NCBI GenBank assembly: GCA_035406685.1
Contig: DAONLM010000082.1
Coordinates: 1-12,338, forward strand
Length of the DNA stretch: 12,338 bases
Direction: 5' to 3'
Source: DAONLM01 sp035406685
GTDB taxonomy: Bacteria; Spirochaetota; GWE2-31-10; MWDO01
A program made the translations under genes and the position numbers. The notes beneath the pieces were generated by a model. It was not told where the DNA came from and did no database searches. It saw only the letters and a list, made by a program, of their open reading frames with translations. This document shows, piece after piece, positions 1-6,914 of the stretch; positions within the stretch are counted from its first letter, which is position 1; each line of letters begins with the position of its first letter.

Positions 1-1
1 T

Positions 2-88
2 AAGATAGAGAAAGAGATAGATAATCTGGTTTACAGGTTGTATGATTTGACTGACAGAGAGATAGGGATAATTGAAGGTGAGAAATAG
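2..88 (+). CDS. C-terminal fragment of a probable Eco57I/TaqI-type restriction-modification methyltransferase (5' end outside window)
   Basis: Only the last 28 codons and a TAG stop lie in the window, read in frame from base 2. The peptide contains IDNLVYRLYDLTDREIGIIEG. From family knowledge, a helical tail of the form 'I-D-x-L-V-Y-x-L-Y-x-L-T-x-x-E-I-x-I-I/V-E-G' is typical of the extreme C-terminus of type IIG/Eco57I-like and TaqI-like N6-adenine methyltransferases, where it follows the target-recognition domain. The fragment is somewhat richer in G+C (about a third by hand count) than the genes to its right and uses codons such as CTG, AGG and GAC, which fits a horizontally acquired restriction gene. 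It converges on the nucleoside kinase gene with 2 bp between the two stops, so there is no room for a separate terminator. The call rests on a short tail; a BREX PglX-like or other N6-adenine methylase is possible. Confidence 0.6.
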   Translation, partial: KIEKEIDNLVYRLYDLTDREIGIIEGEK

Positions 89-90
89 AT

Positions 91-1752
91 TTAATAATCA
101 AAAAAAGAGCCACCAATAAATTCTCTTAATATAGAGGTAGAAGGAACATTTTTTGATGGAACAGATAAAAAATAATTTAAAAATTTTAATAGTCTTATAG
201 CATCAGCATACTCTTCATCATAAGGTTTTATCTGCATTAAAATAGGCTCTGCATAAGGTTTTAGGACAGCAAGTTCATAATCAAGACTCGAATTAAAATA
301 GCCATCTGCCTCATTCTGGAAAGGGAATATATATTTTTCTTCTCCATTTCTTACCAATGGCCACATCTGAAATGTCTTTTTAGCACTATGGCCACGATAT
401 TTATAATCTCTTACCATTCTTCTTAAAATTCTATTGTCTGTTGTAGGAATTCTATTATTGTCATCAATATTCATCTGTGTTAAGGCAGATACATATATTT
501 TGAATTTCTCCTCTCGCGGTATAAAAGGAGTTAATTCATCATTCAAACAGTGAATACCTTCTATTATAATCATCTGATTTCTTTTTAAAGAGGTCTCTTC
601 GTTACTCAGGGTAGATTTTCCAGTAAAAAAATCATATCTTGGCAATCTTACCTTTTCACCTTTCATTAATTTAACAAGATTTTCATTTAACAATTCTATA
701 TTAAGTGCATAAATTGATTCATAGTCTGGTTTACCATTTTCATCTTTTGGTGTTTTTTCCCTATCTACAAAATAGTTATCAATGGATAGGGTAAAAGGTT
801 TTATCCCATTCGTTTCAAGCATTAAGGATAATTTTTTAGAAAAGGTGGTCTTTCCAGAAGAAGATGGCCCTGCTATTGTAATTAATTTTATTCTATCTTT
901 TTGAGATGCTATGGTATCAGAAATTTTTATTATCTCCCTTGTTTGTAATTCCTCTGCAATTTGAATAAAATTGTCTATCTCATTATTTCTTATTATTTCA
1001 TTTAAAGCCCCTACGTTATCCACTTTAAGGATCTTGCCTCTGTATTTTGACTCTCTATAAACCTCAAAAATTTTTCGTTGCTCTGTAAAGGGAGATACTT
1101 TATCTGGCTCTGATTTTTTAGGAAATTGTAATATAAATCCCGGTGCATAGTAAATGATATCAAAAACCTTTAATATTCCAGTTCTTAATGCTAATGGGCC
1201 ATCAAAGACCTCAAAGAAATCATCACATTTATATATAGAAAGTTTACTCATATTAAGAGATTCGAGTAATTTTACTTTGTCTTCTCTATTATTTTTTCTA
1301 AAATATTCAAGAGCCTCTTCATATCCAATTTTCTCCCTTATAATGGGTTTATCAGCCTCTATCTCTTTTAACATCTCTTCTTTTATTTTTGCAGTCTCTT
1401 CTTTTGTTAATTCTTTTTCGTTTATTAGATCAAAATAGTATCCGGGGCCCAATGAATGCCCAATTATTAATCTTCTGTTAGGAAATAATTTTTTTACTAC
1501 TTTTGTAAGTAAAAAAGAGAGGCTCCTTCTGTAAATCTCCATACCAAAGGTATTTGTTATTGTAATAAATTCTACTTTACTATTGATTTTTAAAGTATAA
1601 GATAATGAAGTTGCTTCATTATTTACAAATGCAGCTATATATTCTTCTTGATTTTCTAAATATTTAAGTAATTCGTATACTTTAAGACCATAATTAACCT
1701 CAAATTCTTTATTTATATTCTTTAAAAATATTTTTATCTTTTTATCAATCAT
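91..1752 (-). CDS. Nucleoside (uridine-type) kinase with N-terminal TGS and threonyl-tRNA-synthetase-like domains
   Basis: The 553-residue product has three parts. Residues 1 to about 65 look like a TGS domain. Residues about 70-230 resemble the second additional domain of ThrRS/AlaRS, with the GHS motif at 98-100 followed by LGPGYYFDL, and a later C-D-D-F-F...GPLALRTG...Y-A-P-G-F segment. Residues about 285-553 are a P-loop kinase of the uridine kinase/phosphoribulokinase family. Its Walker A is GPSSSGKTT at 295-303, followed by SIDNYFVDR, the LPRYDF substrate loop and IIIEGIHCL. The family phosphorylates nucleosides with NTP in the cytoplasm; the role of the synthetase-like part is unknown. 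The length is normal for this fusion, which is found in Thermotoga, clostridia, Bacteroides and spirochaetes. The ATG is preceded by AAGAGGTG (1757-1764), which lies inside the end of the lipoprotein gene; the two genes overlap by 8 bp and are probably translated together. Exact substrate (uridine, cytidine or other) cannot be read from the sequence. Confidence 0.9.
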   Translation of the reverse strand: MIDKKIKIFLKNINKEFEVNYGLKVYELLKYLENQEEYIAAFVNNEATSLSYTLKINSKVEFITITNTFGMEIYRRSLSFLLTKVVKKLFPNRRLIIGHSLGPGYYFDLINEKELTKEETAKIKEEMLKEIEADKPIIREKIGYEEALEYFRKNNREDKVKLLESLNMSKLSIYKCDDFFEVFDGPLALRTGILKVFDIIYYAPGFILQFPKKSEPDKVSPFTEQRKIFEVYRESKYRGKILKVDNVGALNEIIRNNEIDNFIQIAEELQTREIIKISDTIASQKDRIKLITIAGPSSSGKTTFSKKLSLMLETNGIKPFTLSIDNYFVDREKTPKDENGKPDYESIYALNIELLNENLVKLMKGEKVRLPRYDFFTGKSTLSNEETSLKRNQMIIIEGIHCLNDELTPFIPREEKFKIYVSALTQMNIDDNNRIPTTDNRILRRMVRDYKYRGHSAKKTFQMWPLVRNGEEKYIFPFQNEADGYFNSSLDYELAVLKPYAEPILMQIKPYDEEYADAIRLLKFLNYFLSVPSKNVPSTSILREFIGGSFFDY

Positions 1753-2347
1753 TTGTCACCTCTTTACTATTCATTGTGATTTTTACATCTTCTATTCTTA
1801 TACTTTCCCAGAATTTGTCATTTTTACTATGTAGCATATAATTTTTATTTTTAGAACTCAAAGATATAATATAAAAAGTATCTTCAAATTTTATATAAAT
1901 TGATCTCTGATAAATATTTTTCTTATCATAATAGTAGTAAAATTCATAAGAAAAATATTCTATATTTTTTTCTTTTATCGGTGGTGTCCATTTATCATCA
2001 AAATATATGATTTTAAGGGAAGATTTTAATAACTTTAGATCCTGATCTACAAATTCTTTCAGACTTATATTTCTTTTATTTTCTACATGTCTTATAGCAA
2101 TTAGAATAGTTGAATCAAAAACATTTGTATCTTTTTCCAGTAATAAATTATCATATTTATAATATTTTGCTTCCATAGGAGATTCTCTCATCTCCTCTGG
2201 AACATCATATTTAAAAACTTTTTTAAATATTACAATAGTAGTAGTAGTAGTTGTTGTTGTTGTAGTTGTTGTTTCTTCAATTGTACTTTTTGTAACACAA
2301 GATTGAATCATAAATAATATTATTAAAAGAAAAAAATTTTTTTTCAT
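1745..2347 (-). CDS. Putative lipoprotein with a 12-threonine linker, function unknown
   Basis: The 200-residue product begins MKKNFFLLIILFMIQSC: two lysines, a hydrophobic stretch and Cys17 as the likely lipidated residue. The lipobox (M-I-Q-S-C) departs from the strict L-A-G-C form but fits the relaxed boxes accepted in spirochaetes. After Cys17 comes a Thr-rich spacer with twelve consecutive Thr (26-37), then a mixed, aromatic-rich domain (about 40-190) that I do not recognise. It has alternating strand-like segments such as YFSYEFYYYYD and TFYIISLSS, so a beta-rich extracytoplasmic fold is plausible. The ATG start is supported by AAAGGA (complement of 2354-2359) six bases upstream. It is the first gene of a two-gene minus-strand unit with the nucleoside kinase; no functional link is evident. 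Confident as a gene and a probable lipoprotein; function unassigned. Confidence 0.8.
   Translation of the reverse strand: MKKNFFLLIILFMIQSCVTKSTIEETTTTTTTTTTTTIVIFKKVFKYDVPEEMRESPMEAKYYKYDNLLLEKDTNVFDSTILIAIRHVENKRNISLKEFVDQDLKLLKSSLKIIYFDDKWTPPIKEKNIEYFSYEFYYYYDKKNIYQRSIYIKFEDTFYIISLSSKNKNYMLHSKNDKFWESIRIEDVKITMNSKEVTND
2237..2272 (-). repeat. Trinucleotide (ACA/ACT)12 tract encoding poly-threonine
   Basis: Twelve consecutive Thr codons inside the lipoprotein gene, read on the minus strand as two ACA, one ACT, four ACA and five ACT. The runs of identical triplets could slip during replication. Because the unit is three bases long, slippage would change linker length without breaking the frame. 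Confidence 0.85.
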
Positions 2348-2414
2348 ATTTAATCCTTTATTTTTAAAATGTAATAAAAATTTCGGAAAAAAGGAAGAGT
2401 TTTTTAATTAAATA

Positions 2415-2443
2415 TTGATTTTTAAATAAATAATTGATATAGT
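2415..2443 (+). promoter_or_regulatory. Putative sigma70-type promoter for the membrane protein-helicase pair
   Basis: TTGATT (2415-2420), a 17-nt spacer, then TATAGT (2438-2443). Transcription would begin near 2450, about 30 nt before the chosen ATG and ahead of its ribosome-binding site. In such AT-rich DNA chance matches are common, but the optimal spacing and position are supportive. Confidence 0.5.
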
Positions 2444-2468
2444 TATTTAGTTAGTTAATTGAGAAAAA

Positions 2469-2472
2469 GAGG
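2469..2472 (+). promoter_or_regulatory. Ribosome-binding site that fixes the membrane protein start
   Basis: GAGG at 2469-2472, in the context AGAGGCGGT, sits 7 nt before the ATG at 2480. A TTG seven codons upstream (2459) is in frame, but it would place this Shine-Dalgarno inside the coding region and put an MRKRGGN leader before a clean membrane segment. Confidence 0.7.
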
Positions 2473-2479
2473 CGGTAAT

Positions 2480-3730
2480 ATGAATATTACTTTTTTTATA
2501 ATATGGTTTATTATTTCTCCTTTAATATTTCTGGGGATAATGTTTTTTTCTTCTTTTTTAAAGGCTAAAAAATTAGATGGTTATAAAAATAATGCTAAAA
2601 GGATTTTGTCAAAGGGAGAAGAAAATTTTAGCATTATTAATAATGTTTTGAATGGCCAGATGTTTATAGAATATCTAAAATCTATACTAAATTCAAGTCC
2701 TGATAAAAATGTTATAATAGAATTAAGTGCCTTAAAAAACAATCTTGTTATTGATAATGAGATTATTTATTTAAGATTTGATAATGATTATAACAAGATA
2801 GAAATTTTAAGAAATCCTAATAACACCAATATCTTACCGGAAACTTTTTCTTTTTCTGATGTTGATAAAATAATTCTTGGCTTTAAGAGTTTTTCAGAAA
2901 GAAGTGGTAGTGGTAGATCTTCCACTACCTATAATTATAACCAGTATACTGTAAGTATAAAATTTAAAAATAGAATGAATGATCTTTTTGTTTATAATAA
3001 AACATTACTTGTATCTGATGATAAAGGACCTGCTGAGGCAGAATCAAGATGCATAGGAGAACTTTTAGCAAAGATATTTAAAGTCAATCTTATTAGAATT
3101 GGAGGAGAAGAAGTTCCGTATGATAAACTGGATCAAAGTATCACAGAAAAATTAAAAGATTTTGCTGGATTAAATTATTCATTTAAGAAAATACCTTTTA
3201 CAGTAGAGGATAGAGGGGATAATTTTTGTATAAATCAATTAAAATATTATAATATTCCTAAAATGGTTATAGGAATTATTATTCTTACTATTTTAACTTT
3301 TGGATCTGAATTCTTATTATTTAGATATACTACCTTTAATACCATAAATAAAGAAATAAAACCAGAAACAGGCCAGGTAGAGATAGTTTTAATTTCTATT
3401 TTAATATTTATACTCTTTATTTTGCTTCTAATATTCTGGATAAAACAGAGTAAGTATAAAATACCTGCATTAAAACCTCTTATTATAATTTATAAAGATA
3501 GGATTCTGAGTAAGCTTGTGTATAAAAATAATCAATTAGTATCCTATAATGAATTTGATCTTTCAAAAATAGAGGAAATAGATGTTAAATATGAAAGTTC
3601 TCTTGGCTATTCTGTAAAATTAGTTTCTGATGAAAAGAGTGAGAGAATAGCCTCTTTTTATAATGCCAATAAATCAAATTATTTAAAAGATGAAATTTTA
3701 AGTATAATAAAGAGATTAAATGAAAACTAA
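2480..3730 (+). CDS. Three-span membrane protein with two possible PH-like soluble domains, function unknown
   Basis: With the ATG at 2480 the product is 416 residues. Residues about 3-25 form a first hydrophobic span (FFIIWFIISPLIFLGIMFF). Two more lie at about 261-283 (MVIGIIILTILTFG) and 300-322 (VEIVLISILIFILFILLLIF). The long segment between span 1 and span 2 and the tail after span 3 both show a run of beta strands ended by an amphipathic helix. The tail reads IIIYKDRILSKLVYKN, then FDLSKIEEIDVKYE, then GYSVKLVSD, then a final helix. This is the order expected of bacterial PH-like domains; the assignment is inference from pattern, without any motif hit. The loop RSGSGRSSTTYNYN in the first soluble part looks flexible. 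The gene ends inside the helicase gene (11-bp overlap), implying co-transcription and probably coupled translation. I do not recognise the family. Confidence 0.75.
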   Translation: MNITFFIIWFIISPLIFLGIMFFSSFLKAKKLDGYKNNAKRILSKGEENFSIINNVLNGQMFIEYLKSILNSSPDKNVIIELSALKNNLVIDNEIIYLRFDNDYNKIEILRNPNNTNILPETFSFSDVDKIILGFKSFSERSGSGRSSTTYNYNQYTVSIKFKNRMNDLFVYNKTLLVSDDKGPAEAESRCIGELLAKIFKVNLIRIGGEEVPYDKLDQSITEKLKDFAGLNYSFKKIPFTVEDRGDNFCINQLKYYNIPKMVIGIIILTILTFGSEFLLFRYTTFNTINKEIKPETGQVEIVLISILIFILFILLLIFWIKQSKYKIPALKPLIIIYKDRILSKLVYKNNQLVSYNEFDLSKIEEIDVKYESSLGYSVKLVSDEKSERIASFYNANKSNYLKDEILSIIKRLNEN

Positions 3731-5750
3731 AATAGATTTTGAAAAGGAATTAAATCCACAACAACTCGAAGTTGTTAAACATATAGATGGCCCTCAACTT
3801 GTAATTGCTGGTGCTGGTAGTGGCAAAACAAGAACTCTTATTTATAGGCTTGCCTATTTAGTAGAAAATGGGATTAATCCAGCAGCTATTCTTCTATTGA
3901 CTTTTACAAGAAAAGCAGCATACGAGATGATGAAAAGAGCAAGTGCCTTACTGGATGATAGATGCTCTAAGGTAAGTGGTGGGACATTTCACTCATTTGC
4001 AAGTATGATATTAAGAAGATATGCTCAAAGAATAGGTTATGATTCAAATTTTACAATCATAGATGGTGGCGATGGAGAAGATATAATTAATATTATAAAA
4101 AATTCAATGAACCTAAAAACTGAAAAGAGATTTCCAAATAAATCGACTTTATTTAAGGTTATATCAAAGTCAATAAACACTCATAGATCTATTGAAGATA
4201 TATTAAAAGAGGACTATCCTCATTTTTTGGAATTATCTCCAGAAATTGAAGAGATTTATAAAGCATATAAAGAAACAAAAAAAAATAGAAATCTTATGGA
4301 TTATGATGATCTTTTGATTAACCTAAGAGATTTATTGAAAATAGAAGATATAAGAAAGAGACTTTCAAATAATTATAGATATATTATGGTAGATGAATAT
4401 CAGGATACTAATAGACTTCAGGCACAGATAGCAAGTCTGTTAGCCAGTGAACATGGCAATATAATGGTAGTTGGAGACGATGCTCAAAGTATATATTCTT
4501 TTAGAGGCGCTGATTTTAAAAACATTATGGATTTTCCTAAAATATTTCCAGATACAACTATAAGAAAACTTGAACAGAATTATAGAAGTACACAACCTAT
4601 TCTTGATTTTACAAATGCCATTATAGAGAATGCAAAAGAAAAATATTCTAAAAAACTTTTTTCCGATATAGAGAGTGATCAGAAGCCATATCTTATTTAT
4701 GTAAATGATGCTACAGAGCAGGCAAATTTTATATGTAAAAAGATATTAGAACTTCTGGATAAGGGAATTAATCTTAAAGATATGGCTGTATTATTTAGAG
4801 CTGCTTTTCATTCAAATGAACTTGAAATAGAGTTAAATAGATATCATATACCTTATGTTAAATATGGTGGGTTAAAATTTGTAGAGGCAGCTCATATTAA
4901 GGATATGCTTGCTTATCTGAGGGTTATTTACAATTATAAAGATGATGTTGCATGGTTTAGAATTTTATTATTACTTGATAAAATTGGACATAAGACTGCA
5001 GAAAAAATAATTTCAAAGGTGATAAAATCAGAAAATGGAATAGATTCTTTACAAGATCTACTCAAAGAGAATAGTAATACTGGACTTAATAAATTGTATA
5101 CACTTTTTTCTAATATTAAAAAAGAAGAGATCAATCTTTCTGAAAAATTAAAATTAATAAGCGAGTATTATATACCTTTATTACAAAATAAATATGATAA
5201 TTATAATAAAAGAATAAATGATATAATTACATTGATAGGATTATCAGAAAAATATAATAGCATTGAAGATTTTTTAACAGATATGGCTTTAGAACCACCA
5301 ACGGATTCTCAAATAGATGTTGATGAAACAGAGAAGGAAAAGGATATTCTTACTCTTTCTACGATACATTCTGCGAAGGGGCTTGAATGGCATACAGTAT
5401 TTATAATAAATCTTACAGACGGGGCATTACCTTCCAGTTATTCAATTAATGTTGACAACATAGAAGAAGAAAGAAGGCTTTTTTATGTTGCAACAACAAG
5501 AGCAAAGAGAAATCTTTTTTTAATCTCTCCAAATTATTGCAAAATTTATAATGAAGCCTCATGGAGACTCGAATGTAAGAGTTATTCAGATAAGTCGCGA
5601 TTTTTAAAAGAGATAGAAGATCTTGAATCTCTTACAGAAAGAATATTTTTTACTAATTGCGAAGATAATTTAAATTATGAGTCAAATTTAGATGAAGATT
5701 ATCAAAAAAAATCTTATTATAATAATATAAAAAATTTTTTTGATGATTAA
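3720..5750 (+). CDS. uvrD: UvrD/PcrA/Rep-family superfamily 1A ATP-dependent DNA helicase
   Basis: The 676-residue product carries the full SF1A set in order. A Q-motif-like LNPQQLEVV lies at about 11-19 and Walker A AGAGSGKT at 30-37. Motif Ia is TFTRKAA at 61-67, with Arg where many members have Asn. Walker B/DEXQ is VDEYQDT at 224-230. Motif III is VGDDAQSIYSFRGA near 255 and motif IV is LEQNYRST near 285. Motif V is STIHSAKGLEW near 547 and motif VI FYVATTRA at 588-595, with the arginine finger R594. Family members unwind 3'-to-5' and act in excision repair, replication restart and removal of RecA or RNA polymerase. The protein is a little shorter than PcrA and ends in an acidic, Asn/Tyr-rich tail instead of an obvious Tudor-like polymerase-binding domain. 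It starts inside the upstream membrane gene with AGAG five bases before its ATG. UvrD, PcrA and Rep cannot be separated from sequence alone. Confidence 0.93.
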   Translation: MKTKIDFEKELNPQQLEVVKHIDGPQLVIAGAGSGKTRTLIYRLAYLVENGINPAAILLLTFTRKAAYEMMKRASALLDDRCSKVSGGTFHSFASMILRRYAQRIGYDSNFTIIDGGDGEDIINIIKNSMNLKTEKRFPNKSTLFKVISKSINTHRSIEDILKEDYPHFLELSPEIEEIYKAYKETKKNRNLMDYDDLLINLRDLLKIEDIRKRLSNNYRYIMVDEYQDTNRLQAQIASLLASEHGNIMVVGDDAQSIYSFRGADFKNIMDFPKIFPDTTIRKLEQNYRSTQPILDFTNAIIENAKEKYSKKLFSDIESDQKPYLIYVNDATEQANFICKKILELLDKGINLKDMAVLFRAAFHSNELEIELNRYHIPYVKYGGLKFVEAAHIKDMLAYLRVIYNYKDDVAWFRILLLLDKIGHKTAEKIISKVIKSENGIDSLQDLLKENSNTGLNKLYTLFSNIKKEEINLSEKLKLISEYYIPLLQNKYDNYNKRINDIITLIGLSEKYNSIEDFLTDMALEPPTDSQIDVDETEKEKDILTLSTIHSAKGLEWHTVFIINLTDGALPSSYSINVDNIEEERRLFYVATTRAKRNLFLISPNYCKIYNEASWRLECKSYSDKSRFLKEIEDLESLTERIFFTNCEDNLNYESNLDEDYQKKSYYNNIKNFFDD

Positions 5751-5812
5751 TTGTTAAAATTTTGACATACTCTGAGGGTAAAGTTTATTTCGGTATAACA
5801 TTAATATTTTAA

Positions 5813-5841
5813 TTGACAAATTTTATAATAATTGATATAAA
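5813..5841 (+). promoter_or_regulatory. Putative upstream promoter P1 of the TPR-greA operon
   Basis: A perfect -35 TTGACA (5813-5818), a 17-nt spacer and TATAAA (5836-5841). A start near 5848 would give an untranslated leader of about 98 nt. It is the best match to the sigma70 consensus in the window. Confidence 0.6.
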
Positions 5842-5900
5842 AATAGATTGTTAATTAATTTTTTAAAGAATTTTTCTAAAAATATAATTAGAGAGGGTAA

Positions 5901-5925
5901 TTTAAATTCTTTTGAAGAATTAAAA
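5901..5925. repeat. Inverted repeat overlapping the -35 box of P2
   Basis: Arms TTTAAATTCTT and AAGAATTAAAA flank a TTG centre, pairing 10 of 11 positions. It covers the P2 -35 hexamer and is followed by AAAATTTTTT-like sequence. It could be an operator or a weak AT-only hairpin/terminator for transcripts from P1 or the helicase operon. In DNA this AT-rich, chance is a real alternative. Confidence 0.4.
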
Positions 5926-5940
5926 TTTTTTACATATAAA
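5912..5940 (+). promoter_or_regulatory. Putative downstream promoter P2, possibly giving a leaderless mRNA
   Basis: TTGAAG (5912-5917), a 17-nt spacer and TATAAA (5935-5940), with the TPR gene's ATG beginning at 5946. Initiation at the usual 6-8 nt past the -10 box would fall on or next to the start codon. This agrees with the lack of a Shine-Dalgarno directly upstream of that ATG. Confidence 0.4.
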
Positions 5941-5945
5941 ATTTT

Positions 5946-6914
5946 ATGAATCATAAAGAAATGAAGAAAAATGATGATTCAGAGCTAATTAAAGCGGCTA
6001 GTAGATCTTTGGAATTATTAAAGAATGGGACTTTAATAGAGGCTCAGAATTCTTTTGAGGAATTATTAAAGTCTCATTTTAATAATGATATAGCAGAATC
6101 TGGTTTAAAGGCATGCAAATATTGGCAGACGCGTATTAATAAATTAGATTCCATAAAAGAAAATATTGCAAAAGGGAAATTTCTTTTAAATGAATGGAAA
6201 AAATTTGAAAATTTTATAGAGGGTACAAGGTTTAATAAAAAAGTATTAGCAAGTATAATATATTTTGTTCATAAAAAGGCACTTGATTTTTTAAAAAAAG
6301 ATCTGGCAGAAAATAGAATAATAGATGCGGAATTAATTTATCTTACTGGAATAGCAAATAAAAAGATAGGTGATTATAAGAATGCCATAGTTTGTTTTGA
6401 AAAGGCAATTAATATAGATATAAATAATGCAAATATAATTGCTCAACTTGCTGATAGTTATGCTTTGATAGATGAAGATGAAAAGGCAAAATTACTTTTT
6501 AGAGAGGCTTTTTTTATTGAACCAGATATTATAGATATCGATTCTCTGGATTCAAATATAATACATACTATTATATCAAAGTTATATGAATTTCATATTT
6601 CAGAGAAAGATATAAAAAGCTGGATTCCAATATATGGCAGAGTTTTGGGACTATTTAATGTATATAGAGAGCTTATGCCAGTAGAATATGGGAGATTAAA
6701 ACAGGAGATTTTTTATTTAGAAAAAGAAATAAATGTTGAGTCTGATTATATGAATAGTAAAAGGGCAAGGCTTATTAATTGTTATTTATGGTTATATGAT
6801 TATTTTTTGATAAAAGGAAACAGCGAAAAAGAACTTTTGCAAATAGAGGATAATATTAAGAGTTTATCTCAAGATATATACAATCTATTAAAAAATAAAC
6901 AGGAGATAAAATGA
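5946..6914 (+). CDS. TPR-repeat protein preceding extended greA, function unknown
   Basis: The 322-residue soluble, mostly helical protein has at least two tetratricopeptide repeats. They run from about 128 to 195, with AELIYLTGIANKKIGDYKNA followed by FEKAINID and then LADSYALIDEDEKAKLLF followed by FIEPD. An N-terminal helical part and a longer C-terminal helical region flank them. There is no signal peptide or membrane segment, so it should be cytoplasmic. TPRs bind proteins; no catalytic motif is visible. The first ATG (5946) has no ribosome-binding site but sits just after a -10 box; a second in-frame ATG at 5961 is an alternative start. A TAA at 5937 rules out any upstream extension. 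It ends in an ATGA overlap with the GreA gene, so the two are likely co-translated and may work together on RNA polymerase, which is inference from context only. Confidence 0.85.
   Translation: MNHKEMKKNDDSELIKAASRSLELLKNGTLIEAQNSFEELLKSHFNNDIAESGLKACKYWQTRINKLDSIKENIAKGKFLLNEWKKFENFIEGTRFNKKVLASIIYFVHKKALDFLKKDLAENRIIDAELIYLTGIANKKIGDYKNAIVCFEKAINIDINNANIIAQLADSYALIDEDEKAKLLFREAFFIEPDIIDIDSLDSNIIHTIISKLYEFHISEKDIKSWIPIYGRVLGLFNVYRELMPVEYGRLKQEIFYLEKEINVESDYMNSKRARLINCYLWLYDYFLIKGNSEKELLQIEDNIKSLSQDIYNLLKNKQEIK
6901..6905 (+). promoter_or_regulatory. Ribosome-binding site for extended greA
   Basis: AGGAG lies five bases before the ATG at 6911, within the last codons of the TPR gene. It supports the start in the 4-bp ATGA overlap and independent or coupled reinitiation. 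Confidence 0.7.

Larger units (their letters stand above)
2348..2479. other. Divergent intergenic spacer between lipoprotein and membrane-protein operons
   Basis: This AT-rich spacer must hold the promoters for both directions. The rightward one is clear (listed separately). On the minus strand I see only the ribosome-binding site of the lipoprotein and no convincing -35/-10 pair. No tRNA, terminator or small ORF is visible. Confidence 0.6.
5751..5945. other. Intergenic regulatory spacer upstream of the TPR-greA operon
   Basis: A 195-bp, extremely AT-rich gap. I see two promoter-like sequences and one dyad (listed separately) and a Shine-Dalgarno-like GAGAGGG at 5891-5897 that has no useful start codon at normal spacing. 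No small ORF of credible length on either strand, no tRNA, and no strong GC stem with a T-run for the helicase operon. Confidence 0.6.

Noticed and set aside
1154..1438. Plus-strand open frame of 94 codons
   Set aside because: It is antisense to the conserved nucleoside kinase, is Ser/Ile/Phe-rich as expected of a shadow frame, and has no support of its own.
2459..2479. TTG start giving a 423-residue membrane protein
   Set aside because: It would put the good GAGG ribosome-binding site inside the coding region; the ATG at 2480 is correctly spaced from it.
4934..5134. Minus-strand open frame inside the helicase gene
   Set aside because: Antisense to conserved helicase sequence; low-complexity composition typical of a complement frame.
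5762..5799. TTGACA at 5762 with TATAAC at 5794 as a promoter
   Set aside because: The spacer is 26 nt, and at 17 nt only TTATTT is available, a poor -10 box.
5891..5921. Leader peptide after the Shine-Dalgarno-like GAGAGGG
   Set aside because: The nearest start is a TTG about 14 nt away followed by only two more codons and a stop, so it is not a credible peptide.
5889..5931. CRISPR-like or tandem repeat array in the AT-rich spacer
   Set aside because: Only one inverted repeat is present; there is no regularly spaced repeat unit here or elsewhere in the window.
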